A DNA stretch of 64,000 nucleotides from Oceanobacillus sp. J11TS1 (GTDB lineage Bacteria > Bacillota > Bacilli > Bacillales > Amphibacillaceae): assembly GCF_018333215.1 (NCBI RefSeq), contig NZ_BORO01000006.1, positions 1 to 64,000 on the forward strand. The letters run 5' to 3'. The translations under genes and the position numbers were made by a program. Under the pieces are notes generated by a model. That model did not search any database, had not been told where the DNA came from, and worked only from the letters and a program-made list of their open reading frames with translations. This document shows positions 9,187-17,933 of the stretch, piece after piece. How positions within the stretch are numbered: position 1 is the first letter of the stretch; the number at the start of each line of letters is the position of its first letter.

Positions 9187-10017
9187 ATGGAGGTAGTATA
9201 TTTAACTCATTTGGATGAACAAATAGATCAGGAGCCTCACATTATGGCAATCGGATTTTTTGATGGTATTCATTTAGGACATCAGGCACTTTTAAATCAT
9301 GCTAAAAAGCTTGCGTATGAAAAAAATGTCTTGTTTACAGCAATGACATTTAGCCCGCATCCGGATGAAGTTATCAGAGGAGATAAAAATCGTAAGTACC
9401 TAATGCCGTTGCCGCAGAAAATTAATAGGATGGCAGAAATGGGAGTGGATAAATTATTTGTGATGACGTTTGATCGTACTTTCGCTTCACTCCCACCTGC
9501 TGATTTCATCCAAACTTATATTGTTGGTTTAAATGTAAAACATGTGGTAGTTGGTTTTGATTTCACGTTTGGCTTTAAGGCGCAAGGGAATAATGACCTT
9601 CTCCGGAGAGAATCAAGAAAAAGTTCTCAGTTTGGTTTATCCGTTATTCCGAAGAAAACCTACCTGCATGAGAAAATAAGTTCCACCCTTATAAAAGAGT
9701 TAATTCAAAGGGGGGAATTGGATCTAGTACCCTATTATTTAGGCGCTAACTATGAAGTGGAAGTTAATATATTGGATTACAGTACGAATGGAAATATAGT
9801 GGTGCAGCCGAATCACAAATCGTTATTACCAGCTCCGGGGATTTATAATGTGGAAGTTATCCAAGGAGAAAAACGATTATATGGGAAGTTTTATCATCAT
9901 CCAGAATCCCGAACCGAAAATGAGCTGGAATTAAATGAACCGCTTTATGAATTGGATAAAACTTGTTCTATTGCCTTTATGAGCGAAGTTAGAACTGCGC
10001 GAAGTGTTTCAGTGTAA
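9187..10017 (+). CDS. RibF-like FAD synthetase dedicated to the hpa operon
   Basis: A 276-residue protein. The N-terminal nucleotidyltransferase domain has GFFDGIHLGHQALL (residues 22-35) with the HxGH adenylyltransferase motif, and SSTLIKELIQRGEL near residue 165 as in RibF/RibC proteins. The C-terminal part is short and diverged from a normal riboflavin kinase domain. FMN adenylylation to FAD is the likely activity; kinase activity is doubtful. Its place between hpaB and hpaC suggests it boosts FAD supply for HpaB (inference). It is probably a paralog of a housekeeping ribF elsewhere. GGAGG precedes the ATG. Confidence 0.8.
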   Translation: MEVVYLTHLDEQIDQEPHIMAIGFFDGIHLGHQALLNHAKKLAYEKNVLFTAMTFSPHPDEVIRGDKNRKYLMPLPQKINRMAEMGVDKLFVMTFDRTFASLPPADFIQTYIVGLNVKHVVVGFDFTFGFKAQGNNDLLRRESRKSSQFGLSVIPKKTYLHEKISSTLIKELIQRGELDLVPYYLGANYEVEVNILDYSTNGNIVVQPNHKSLLPAPGIYNVEVIQGEKRLYGKFYHHPESRTENELELNEPLYELDKTCSIAFMSEVRTARSVSV

Positions 10018-10038
10018 ATAAAAAGGGGGAGTTTCAAA

Positions 10039-10515
10039 GTGGATAGTAGAGAATTCCGTAATGTGATGGGGAAGTTTGCCACAGGGGTAACAGTTATTAC
10101 AACAAATGACGGGGAAGATATTCATGGAATGACTGCCAACGCGTTTATGTCTGTTTCATTAGAACCTAAATTGATAACGATTTCAATTGATAATAATGCG
10201 AATATGCTTGATAAGATTAAAAGCTCTGGACAGTTTGGGGTAAGTTTCCTATCTGATGAACAGCAAGATATTTCAATGCATTTTGCTGGACAAAAAGAAA
10301 AAGAAGGAGCTATCGAATTTGATGAAATGGAAGGAGTTCCGGCAATCAAGGATTCTTTAGCTTCTGTTGTTTGTGATGTAGACCAAACAATTGTCGTAGG
10401 AGACCATACGCTATTTATTGGGAAGGTAATTGATCTAAAGTTATCAGATGGTGAACCATTAACCTTCTTCTGCGGCAAGTATGGTGGCTATAGACAGAAT
10501 GAATATACTGCATAA
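10039..10515 (+). CDS. hpaC: Flavin reductase component of HPA 3-monooxygenase
   Basis: A 158-residue flavin reductase of the FMN-binding split-barrel class. Typical motifs are FATGVTVITT (about residues 13-22), GMTANAFMSVSLEP (about 31-44) and CGKYGGY near the C-terminus. It uses NAD(P)H to reduce free FAD, which diffuses to HpaB. A GTG start follows AAGGGGGAG. It begins 21 bp after the FAD synthetase gene. Confidence 0.9.
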   Translation: MDSREFRNVMGKFATGVTVITTNDGEDIHGMTANAFMSVSLEPKLITISIDNNANMLDKIKSSGQFGVSFLSDEQQDISMHFAGQKEKEGAIEFDEMEGVPAIKDSLASVVCDVDQTIVVGDHTLFIGKVIDLKLSDGEPLTFFCGKYGGYRQNEYTA

Positions 10516-10961
10516 TAAGAGACCTTGGAACAATAAGATAGATTTATTGTGGATAGGAAGCAATTAAAAAAACAAAAGGCTTATAACTAACTATATGAAA
10601 ACAAAAATTATTGATGTTTCTATGCGCCCGGACAACGAATCGTTATTAATTAGCTAGCGAAAGAATTATCAACAAGTGCAATTCTGATTCACGCCCTTAA
10701 TAGAATTTGACCTTGGAAGGGAATTTGCCGAATTTAAATTGTTCATTTCATAATCTAACGCATACTAATTGCCCGAATCAATATTTAATGGAAAGCAAGT
10801 TAAAACTTAGTTGATTCGTTTAGAGAAGATCAGACTGTCCGGGGACCATTTAACCCTAATTAATAGTGCAATACAGAGTTTTTGTTGAGAATATTTTAAA
10901 AATAAAATAAATTGATCGTATGATTGTTGCGGAAAGAAATTTAACAAGGGGAGAGGGTATT
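10516..10961. other. Intergenic region hpaC-hpaE with possible decayed gene
   Basis: About 445 bp without an intact gene. A 20-codon ORF from ATG 10595 reads MKTKIIDVSMRPDNESLLIS and is followed by further short protein-like stretches interrupted by stops, suggesting an old gene remnant. No clear terminator is seen, so hpaE may still be cotranscribed with hpaBC. Confidence 0.35.
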
Positions 10962-12476
10962 GTGACAAATAAACAAGTTGTAACAGATAAACATAGAGAT
11001 TTAGCTGGTAAACTAAACGATATTAAATTATATATTGATGGTGAATTTGTTAATGCAGAAGAGAATGGTACTTTTGAAAATATCAGTCCTTTTACAAACG
11101 AAAAGATAAATAACATTGCTTCGGGTCAGTCAGCAGATATTGATAAAGCAGTAAAAGCTGCAAAGAAAGCTTTTAAAGGCGAATGGGGCCAAATGAAACA
11201 AGCTGAGAGACTAAATTACATTTACAAAATTGGAGATTTAATTGAAGAGCATACAGATGAAATCGCTTTCCTTGAATCGTTAGATACAGGGCTGCCAATT
11301 AACCAAACAAAGAAGCAAGTATCCCGTTCCGCCAGCAACTTTCGATATTATGCAGATACGGTGAAAAGTCAATTGTACGGAGAAGCCTACCAGGTAGACG
11401 ATGAATTTATTAACTACTCTATCCGTTCAGCGGTGGGTGTTGCAGGTTTAATCACTCCATGGAATGCACCATTTATGCTAGAAACATGGAAGATTGCGCC
11501 TGCACTTGCAACAGGTAATACCGTAATATTAAAACCTGCTGAGTGGTCGCCATTAACTGCTAATCGGATGGCTGAAATCATTGACCAAGCAGGGCTGCCT
11601 GATGGCGTATTCAATATTGTTCATGGTTTTGGCGAAACTGCTGGGGACGCTTTAGTAAAACATCCAGTTGTACAATTAATATCTTTTACAGGTGAAACAA
11701 CGACAGGATCTACAATTATGAAAAATGGTGCGGATACATTGAAAAGATTTTCAATGGAACTTGGCGGTAAATCCCCAATAATTGTATTTGAGGATGCGGA
11801 TTTGGATAGAGCACTAGATGCTGCTACATGGGGAATATTCTCATTTAACGGTGAACGTTGTACCGCTAACTCACGTTTATACTTGCATGAAGATATTGCC
11901 GATCAGTTCATAGAAAAATTAAAAGAACGCGTTGCAAATATTAAAGTTGGTGATCCGTTAGATGAAGAAACACAAGTTGGACCATTGATCCATACAACGC
12001 ATTATAACAACGTAAAGAATTATCTTGAAATTGCTGCTGAAGAGGGATGTGAAGTGATAAGCGGATATATTCCTGAAGATTTGAACCGTGGAAACTACGT
12101 AGCACCAACAATATTAATGAATGCGACGAATGAAATGCGAGTTGTTCAGGAAGAAATTTTTGGACCTGTAATCGCAGTAATGACATTTAGAGATGAAGAA
12201 GAAGTGGTTGAAAAAGCAAACGACGTAAGATATGGCCTTGCTGGTTACGTATGGACAAATGATATTAAGCGAGGACATCGCGTTGCTCAAGCAATCGAGT
12301 CAGGTATGTTATGGGTGAATTCTCAAAATGTACGTGATTTAAGAACTCCTTTTGGAGGATCCAAACATAGTGGTATTGGCCGTGAAGGTGGATACTATGC
12401 ATTTGAATTCTACACAGAGACGAAAATTATACATGTATCTATAAATGATCACCATATTCCACAACTTGGGAAATAA
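10962..12476 (+). CDS. hpaE: 5-carboxymethyl-2-hydroxymuconate semialdehyde dehydrogenase
   Basis: A 504-residue NAD-dependent aldehyde dehydrogenase that oxidises the ring-cleavage semialdehyde to 5-carboxymethyl-2-hydroxymuconate. The catalytic set is visible: Asn168 (TPWNAPF), Glu266 (MELGGKSP) and Cys300 (FNGERCTAN). The GTG start at 10962 is preferred because AAGGGGAG lies eight bases before it; an upstream ATG (10920) lacks a ribosome site. The specific substrate is assigned from its position before hpaD. Confidence 0.9.
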   Translation: MTNKQVVTDKHRDLAGKLNDIKLYIDGEFVNAEENGTFENISPFTNEKINNIASGQSADIDKAVKAAKKAFKGEWGQMKQAERLNYIYKIGDLIEEHTDEIAFLESLDTGLPINQTKKQVSRSASNFRYYADTVKSQLYGEAYQVDDEFINYSIRSAVGVAGLITPWNAPFMLETWKIAPALATGNTVILKPAEWSPLTANRMAEIIDQAGLPDGVFNIVHGFGETAGDALVKHPVVQLISFTGETTTGSTIMKNGADTLKRFSMELGGKSPIIVFEDADLDRALDAATWGIFSFNGERCTANSRLYLHEDIADQFIEKLKERVANIKVGDPLDEETQVGPLIHTTHYNNVKNYLEIAAEEGCEVISGYIPEDLNRGNYVAPTILMNATNEMRVVQEEIFGPVIAVMTFRDEEEVVEKANDVRYGLAGYVWTNDIKRGHRVAQAIESGMLWVNSQNVRDLRTPFGGSKHSGIGREGGYYAFEFYTETKIIHVSINDHHIPQLGK

Positions 12477-12503
12477 TACCTTGGAACGAGAGGGGAAACC
12501 GGT

Positions 12504-13487
12504 ATGAATTTTGACATTAAGCGTACAGGGCGTGCTGTTTTACATGTGACAGATTTAGAAAAATCAAGAGAGTTTTACAACGCTCTAGGTTTTATTGAAA
12601 CAGAATCCGACGACGAAAATATTTTCTATCGAGCCATTGAGGACCATAATCATCATTGCCTATGGCTGAAAAAGAAACCAGAAGCAGCTGTTGAAGTAAT
12701 CAGTTACCGAGTAAGCAGAGAAGAAGATCTTGATGAACTGGAAATATTCTTCCGAAGTCAGGGGACAGAAGTTAAATGGATGGAAAAAGGTTCACAACCA
12801 GCGATTGGACGTACAATTCGTATTCAAGATATCAACGGAATTCCTGTTGAATTTTACTATGAAATGGAGAAAGTAGACCGTATGTTGCAACGCTTTGATA
12901 TTCATGTAGGTGCCAAAGTACAACGTATCGATCATTTCAATTGTGCAGTATCAGATGTACAAAAAGCTTATGACTACTATATAAATGAATTAGGCTTTGC
13001 CTGCTCTGAATATACAACAAGTAAAGGGGAGGAAAATATCTGGGCAGCATGGTTACACCGAAAACCAGGTGTACATGACACTGCATTTATGAACAGCGTT
13101 GGACCTCGCCTTCATCATATTGGTTTCTGGCTAAAAGACCCAATGAGTTTGATTGATGGATGTGACTATCTCGCAGCAAAAGGGTTAGCTCCGGCGATCG
13201 AGCGCGGGCCAGCTCGTCATGGATTGTCTAATGCATTCTTCCTTTACTTAAGGGATCCGGACGGTCATCGTATCGAATTGTATAACGGTGATTATTATAC
13301 TGGTGATGGTGATTTTGACCCAATCGAATGGGATTTGGATGATCCACAACGTCAAACATTTTGGGGGCATGAGGCGCCGGACAGCTGGTTTGAGGAAGCT
13401 TCTACTGTTCTTAATGTCTATACTGGAGAAAAGGTTGAAACGGCCCAACCAACATTAGAAAAAAGAAAGCCACAGAGTATAATTTAA
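12504..13487 (+). CDS. hpaD: 3,4-dihydroxyphenylacetate 2,3-dioxygenase
   Basis: A 327-residue type I extradiol dioxygenase with two vicinal-oxygen-chelate modules. It opens the ring of homoprotocatechuate to 5-carboxymethyl-2-hydroxymuconate semialdehyde, using Fe(II) or Mn(II). The predicted metal ligands are His144 (QRIDHFN), one of His204/205 (RLHHIGFW) and Glu258 (HRIELYNGDY), all in the second module. GAGGGG precedes the ATG and the gene follows hpaE after 27 bp. This is the Bacillus/Brevibacterium HPCD class, not the type II enzyme of enterobacteria. Confidence 0.93.
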   Translation: MNFDIKRTGRAVLHVTDLEKSREFYNALGFIETESDDENIFYRAIEDHNHHCLWLKKKPEAAVEVISYRVSREEDLDELEIFFRSQGTEVKWMEKGSQPAIGRTIRIQDINGIPVEFYYEMEKVDRMLQRFDIHVGAKVQRIDHFNCAVSDVQKAYDYYINELGFACSEYTTSKGEENIWAAWLHRKPGVHDTAFMNSVGPRLHHIGFWLKDPMSLIDGCDYLAAKGLAPAIERGPARHGLSNAFFLYLRDPDGHRIELYNGDYYTGDGDFDPIEWDLDDPQRQTFWGHEAPDSWFEEASTVLNVYTGEKVETAQPTLEKRKPQSII

Positions 13488-13522
13488 CTTTTCATTATAT
13501 TTATAGGAGGATCTGAAAAGAT

Positions 13523-14452
13523 ATGAATAATAGATACGATGACATTAGAAAAAGATTAAGAGGATCGATTGCACCAGTTATCACACCTTTTAAAGAAAAT
13601 GGTGACATTGACTTTGAAAAACAATCCGAATTAATCGAATATCAGTTGGAAAATGGTACTCACGCTATATCCGTAACCGGTACCTCGGGTGAACCTAGCT
13701 CACTTACAACCGAAGAACGTGTTCAAGTCATGGAAAATGCAATTAAAACAATTAATGGACGTGTACCATTCGCCCCGGGAACCGGATCTGTAAACCATGA
13801 TGAAACATTGTACCTAACGAAAAAGGCAGAAGAAATGGGCGCTGACGCAGCAATGGTTATTGTTCCTTACTATAATAAACCGAACCAGGAGGCATTATAC
13901 GATCATTTTAAAACGGTTGCTGATTCTGTTGAAATTCCAATCATTATTTATAATATACCAGGACGTACCGCTCAGAATATGGAAGTTGAAACAATGGCGC
14001 GCTTAGTTAATGATTGTCCTAATATTGTTGGTGCAAAAGAATCAAATAAAGACTTTGAACATGTCAATAGAGTAATGCTTCGCTGTGGAAGGGATTTCTT
14101 ATTATATTCTGGAATTGAACTGCTTTGCTATCCGATGCTTACTATCGGCGGTGCAGGATCAATTAGTGCGACAGCAAATGTAGAGCCTAAATTAGTTGCT
14201 GAAATGCATGATGCGTGGGAAGAAGGAGACTTAGATAGAGCGCTTGATCTTCACTATAAGTTAATGAATTTAAATGATGTTTTATTTAAAGATACAAACC
14301 CGGCGCCAGTTAAAGCTGCACTTGGAATGATGGGCAAAATTGAGCCTGTTTTACGTAAGCCAATGGGATTGCCATCTGAAGAATTACAAGAAGAAATTCG
14401 TGAAACGCTTATTGAATATGGAAAACTTGATAAAGCAGCTTTAAATAGCTAA
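13523..14452 (+). CDS. DHDPS/NAL-family class I aldolase, HPA pathway
   Basis: A 309-residue TIM-barrel protein of the dihydrodipicolinate synthase/N-acetylneuraminate lyase family. The Schiff-base lysine is Lys172 (NIVGAKESNKD) and the partner tyrosine is Tyr143 (YNIPGRT). The GTTGE loop is GTSGE here. Lysine biosynthesis is unlikely inside a catabolic operon. No HpaH hydratase or HpaI class II aldolase is present, and some members of this family (NahE, PhdJ) are hydratase-aldolases. So it may hydrate and cleave 2-oxohept-3-ene-dioate to pyruvate and succinic semialdehyde (inference). A terminator follows. Confidence 0.8.
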   Translation: MNNRYDDIRKRLRGSIAPVITPFKENGDIDFEKQSELIEYQLENGTHAISVTGTSGEPSSLTTEERVQVMENAIKTINGRVPFAPGTGSVNHDETLYLTKKAEEMGADAAMVIVPYYNKPNQEALYDHFKTVADSVEIPIIIYNIPGRTAQNMEVETMARLVNDCPNIVGAKESNKDFEHVNRVMLRCGRDFLLYSGIELLCYPMLTIGGAGSISATANVEPKLVAEMHDAWEEGDLDRALDLHYKLMNLNDVLFKDTNPAPVKAALGMMGKIEPVLRKPMGLPSEELQEEIRETLIEYGKLDKAALNS

Positions 14453-14479
14453 ATAGATAACTAGGAAGAAATTGAATTT

Positions 14480-14508
14480 AGACCAGTAAGCTACTGGTCT
14501 CTTTTTCT
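14480..14508 (+). terminator. Rho-independent terminator or attenuator
   Basis: Arms AGACCAGTA and TACTGGTCT (9 bp) are joined by a 3-nt loop and followed by CTTTTTC. It separates the first hpa transcript from hpaG1. Confidence 0.75.
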
Positions 14509-14568
14509 TCAAATTTTAATGAAGAGAAGATTACTATTTTTCAATGATTGAACAGGAGTGAGTTGTTA

Positions 14569-15360
14569 ATGAAGCATATTAAATTTAAATATCACGGTAT
14601 ACAGCAGTTAAAGGAAGGATCTTATCAATCTGAAACCGATTTAATTGAAGTGGATGGGAAGCAGTATCGGACAAATGAGCTAACATTTGATGTACCCTTA
14701 TCTGGGACAATATATGGAACCGCATTAAACTACAAAGGTGCATATGCGAAAGTAGAACCTTTCATGTACGAAGAACCATATAAGGCCCCGCCAAAGGCTC
14801 CAATTTTATATATCAAGCCAATGAATACGCATATTGGAAATGGCACCTTCATTCCTTTACCTGACGGATTTGAGGAACTTTCCATTGGAGCAACATTGGG
14901 AGTGGTTATAGGAAAAGTGGCTAGAAAGGTCAATAAAGATAATGCACTTGATTATGTAGAGGGTTATACCATAGTAAATGATGTAAGTATTCCACATGAA
15001 AGTGTATATCGTCCTGCATATAAAGAGAAGGCAAGAGATGGATTTTGCCCAATTGGCCCATGGATTGTTAACAAACATGCTATAACAAATCCAAATGAGC
15101 TGGGCGTTCGCGTTTATATTAATGGAGAATTAAAACAGGAGAACAATACATCTAATTTAATTCGATCTGTAGAACAATTACTTGTCGACGTAACAGACTT
15201 TATGACGTTGTATGAAGGAGATACATTATTAGTCGGTATTCCGGAAAATGCGCCAATTGCAAGAGAAAATGATAGTGTCGAGGTAGAAATTGAAGGAATT
15301 GGAAAATTAGTAAATAAAGTAATTAATGAGAATGCACTTGTAGGAGGCGGAATCAAATGA
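14569..15360 (+). CDS. hpaG1: HpaG N-terminal-type subunit (FAH family)
   Basis: A 263-residue protein of the fumarylacetoacetate hydrolase superfamily, matching the first half of the fused HpaG isomerase/decarboxylase of E. coli. The conserved core runs from TIYGTALNYKG (about residue 47) through IGATLGVVIGKVAR and GYTIVNDVSIP to DGFCPIGPW. The ATG at 14569 is chosen because AGGAG lies ten bases before it. Its stop overlaps the hpaG2 start by 4 bp, so the two halves are translationally coupled and probably form a heteromer. Loss of the usual HxE metal triad details in this half cannot be judged by eye. Confidence 0.8.
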   Translation: MKHIKFKYHGIQQLKEGSYQSETDLIEVDGKQYRTNELTFDVPLSGTIYGTALNYKGAYAKVEPFMYEEPYKAPPKAPILYIKPMNTHIGNGTFIPLPDGFEELSIGATLGVVIGKVARKVNKDNALDYVEGYTIVNDVSIPHESVYRPAYKEKARDGFCPIGPWIVNKHAITNPNELGVRVYINGELKQENNTSNLIRSVEQLLVDVTDFMTLYEGDTLLVGIPENAPIARENDSVEVEIEGIGKLVNKVINENALVGGGIK

Positions 15361-16118
15361 AACACGCACGTGTAGCTTATAACGGGTTAATCCAAGATGC
15401 AGTGGAAGTGAATAATGGAATAAAACTACATGATGGGCGAATTGTAAAAGAAACGGATGTTACATGGCTACCACCTGTGGAACCTCAAACTGTATTTACA
15501 CTTGGTTTGAATTTTGCAGATCATGCAGCGGAGCTTTCCTTTAAAGAAGCACCAAAAGATCCCCTCGTATTTCTGAAAGGGCCGAATACGTTTATTGGTC
15601 ACCGCGGTGAAACATATCGGCCTAGCGATGTTACCTTTATGCATTATGAATGTGAACTCGCTGTAGTAATTGGTAAAACGGCGAAAAATGTCAAAAAAGA
15701 AGATGCATATGATTATGTACGTGGCTACACAGTTGCTAATGACTATGCACTCCGTGATTATTTGGAAAATTATTATCGCCCGAATCTCCGTGTGAAAAAC
15801 CGTGATACCTGCACACCGATTGGTCCATGGCTAGTTGATAAAGAGGATATTGAAGATCCAATGAACTTAAAACTGCGTACGACTGTTAACGGAAAAATCG
15901 TCCAAGAAGGCACAACAGCAGATATGATTTTTTCTGTGCCAATACTGATTGAATACTTAAGCGGGTTTATGACATTAAACCCAGGGGATATTATCCTTAC
16001 AGGGACGCCTAAAGGATCTGTAGATACAAAAGTTGGAGACGAAGTAATTACTGAAATAGAAGGTGTAGGAAAACTAGTCAATACAATCGTAGGGGAAGAA
16101 ACTTTCCAAGTAAATTAA
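15357..16118 (+). CDS. hpaG2: HpaG C-terminal-type subunit, decarboxylase/isomerase
   Basis: A 253-residue FAH-family protein corresponding to the second half of fused HpaG. It decarboxylates 5-oxopent-3-ene-1,2,5-tricarboxylate to 2-hydroxyhepta-2,4-diene-1,7-dioate. Metal-site motifs are HYECELAVVIGKTAKNV (about residue 98), GYTVANDYALRDYL and FLKGPNTFIG. The C-terminal ILTGTPKGS loop is typical. ATG overlaps the TGA of hpaG1, and GGAGGCGG lies upstream inside hpaG1. Confidence 0.87.
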   Translation: MKHARVAYNGLIQDAVEVNNGIKLHDGRIVKETDVTWLPPVEPQTVFTLGLNFADHAAELSFKEAPKDPLVFLKGPNTFIGHRGETYRPSDVTFMHYECELAVVIGKTAKNVKKEDAYDYVRGYTVANDYALRDYLENYYRPNLRVKNRDTCTPIGPWLVDKEDIEDPMNLKLRTTVNGKIVQEGTTADMIFSVPILIEYLSGFMTLNPGDIILTGTPKGSVDTKVGDEVITEIEGVGKLVNTIVGEETFQVN

Positions 16119-16254
16119 AAAGTCAGTGCGTGTTCCTGATATAGGGATGTTGTTTTTGTACTTGGATCGGTGAAAGTGAGTATATTTAGGTTTCTAGTAC
16201 ATGAGAACGTATTACTGGGAAATTCTTGATTTATAAGAGGAAAGGACGGAGACG

Positions 16255-16638
16255 ATGCCACATTTGATTATTGAATATACAGATAACCTAAAAGAGGAAA
16301 CAAATATCCCATTGCTGCTGGAGAAAGTAAATAATGCGCTTCTTTCTCATTCTAATCTAATACCGATAGGCGGACTCCGTTCAAGAGCAATTGAATTAAA
16401 AGACTATCGCGTTGCCGATGGTTCTGAGGATGATGCATTTGTTCATGCCACCCTAAAGCTTGGCAGCGGCAGATCCGAGGAAGCTAAAAAGGCTTTGTGC
16501 GATGACTTGTTTCAAGCCATCAAGGACCACTTTGCAGATATTTATGAGAAACGCTATTTAGCGCTATCCCTAGAATTATTTGAGTTTACAGCGCCTACTT
16601 ATAAACTAAATAATATCCACACGCGATATAAAAGGTGA
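16255..16638 (+). CDS. hpaF: 5-carboxymethyl-2-hydroxymuconate delta-isomerase
   Basis: A 127-residue member of the tautomerase superfamily (CHMI). After Met removal, the N-terminal Pro (MPHLIIEY) would be the catalytic base that isomerises 5-carboxymethyl-2-hydroxymuconate. IPIGGLRSRAIELKDYRVADG, split around residue 40-60, is the family core with the substrate-binding arginines. AGGAAAGGACGGAG precedes the ATG. Its last codons form the ribosome site of the following micro-ORF. Confidence 0.9.
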   Translation: MPHLIIEYTDNLKEETNIPLLLEKVNNALLSHSNLIPIGGLRSRAIELKDYRVADGSEDDAFVHATLKLGSGRSEEAKKALCDDLFQAIKDHFADIYEKRYLALSLELFEFTAPTYKLNNIHTRYKR

Positions 16639-16646
16639 TTTGGTTC

Positions 16647-16802
16647 ATGGATCAATCAGACAGATATAAAGCGTTAGTTGGGAAAGCGATGAGTGATTAT
16701 GATCTTATTGGATGGACAACAGATAAATGGGTTAATCCAGAAAAAGAAGACGAAAACTACTTAAATGATTTCGTATCTTTTTCTATTATGCTGAAAAAAT
16801 AG
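16647..16802 (+). CDS. 51-residue micro-ORF coupled to hpaF
   Basis: An intact ORF of 51 codons starting MDQSDRYKALVGKAMSDYDL and ending SFSIMLKK. The sequence AAAAGGTGAT, which includes the hpaF stop codon, lies eight bases before its ATG, so translation would be coupled to hpaF. It is acidic, soluble-looking and rich in aromatic residues, with no recognised family. It could be a small pathway partner or the remnant of a longer gene. The TRAP binding-protein gene starts 50 bp later. Confidence 0.5.
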   Translation: MDQSDRYKALVGKAMSDYDLIGWTTDKWVNPEKEDENYLNDFVSFSIMLKK

Positions 16803-16852
16803 AATAGAAGTTGGTGGTTGCTGTTTAATTAAAAATACGTGGGGGAGAGATA

Positions 16853-17932
16853 ATGATAAAAAGCTATCTTAGAAAAAATATTCCAATTGCTGTATTTATA
16901 CTTTTCGTTTTCTTTATGGCAGCTTGTGACCATAAGCAGGCATCTTCACAAACGGATGAATCAAATCAACTTCACAATTTGATTGTTTCTCACTTCCAAC
17001 CGGGAAACCATCCAATTCAAACAAAAATTTTGGAAGGGTTTGCAGAAGACTTGCATAAACAAACGGATGGAAGAATCAGCATGGAGTTTTATCCGTCCAA
17101 TACACTTGGTGATGCAGGATCGCAATATGATATGGCAGTAACAAGAGAAGCGGATATTGCCTTAAGTGTTTATGGCTATTCACCGGGCAGGTTTCCACTT
17201 GTAACAGTAATGGAAATGCCTTTTTTAGCAGAGTCCGCTGCGCATGCCTCGGAAATTTTGATGACATTATACGAAGAGTTTCCAGAAATGCAGGAAGAAC
17301 ATGCTGATACACATCCATTGTTTCTTTTTTCTGCTGAACCTGCTCAAATTATAAGCAGAGATTTTAAAATTCAAACCCCAGACGATATGAAAGGTCTGCG
17401 CGTGCGCTCACCATCCCCGCTTGCCAACCATATCATAGAAGCTTTAGGGGCAACACCGGTATCAATGCCGATGGGGGACGTTTATGAATCCCTTGAAAGA
17501 GGTGTTATTGATGCTGCAATGGTTCCCTTTGAGGCCATTAATAACTACAGCTTTCATGAGGTGACAAACTATATTACCATTGGTAATTTTTCTGCTACGC
17601 CGTTCTTCAGTGTAATGAATCAAAAGACATACGACAGCTTTCGTGATTCGGACCAAAAAGTGTTAGATCAATTGACTGGAATAGAATTGGCGAAAGAAGC
17701 AGGGAGTATTTATGATGCAGACGGTGAAATTGGTTTAGAAATTGCAAAGGAGACTGGGGCAGAGGTAATTAAATTAGAAGGCGATTTATTAAAGCCTTGG
17801 CAAGAAGCACTGGAACCAGTTGTGGATACGTGGATTGAAGAAAGAGAAAAAGAAGGATATGATGCGCAAAAATTATATGACCGTGCGATGGAACTAAAAG
17901 AAGAATTAAGCGAGGGCGGAAAGGAGTATTAA
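16853..17932 (+). CDS. dctP: TRAP transporter substrate-binding lipoprotein (DctP family)
   Basis: A 359-residue extracytoplasmic binding protein. A lipoprotein signal ends at FFMAACDHK, with the lipidated Cys near residue 24. The DctP fold is indicated by FHEVTNYITIGNFSATPFF and the conserved arginine motif in MKGLRVRSPSP. GGGGGAGAG precedes the ATG. With DctQ and DctM it would import an organic acid by a sodium or proton gradient; its position makes HPA or a related aromatic acid the likely substrate (inference). Confidence 0.88.
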   Translation: MIKSYLRKNIPIAVFILFVFFMAACDHKQASSQTDESNQLHNLIVSHFQPGNHPIQTKILEGFAEDLHKQTDGRISMEFYPSNTLGDAGSQYDMAVTREADIALSVYGYSPGRFPLVTVMEMPFLAESAAHASEILMTLYEEFPEMQEEHADTHPLFLFSAEPAQIISRDFKIQTPDDMKGLRVRSPSPLANHIIEALGATPVSMPMGDVYESLERGVIDAAMVPFEAINNYSFHEVTNYITIGNFSATPFFSVMNQKTYDSFRDSDQKVLDQLTGIELAKEAGSIYDADGEIGLEIAKETGAEVIKLEGDLLKPWQEALEPVVDTWIEEREKEGYDAQKLYDRAMELKEELSEGGKEY

Positions 17933-17933
17933 T

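Noticed and set aside
13523-14452. Lysine-biosynthetic dapA
   Set aside because: The fold and catalytic residues fit, but the gene is embedded in a catabolic operon with no lysine genes, and the GTTGE loop is altered.
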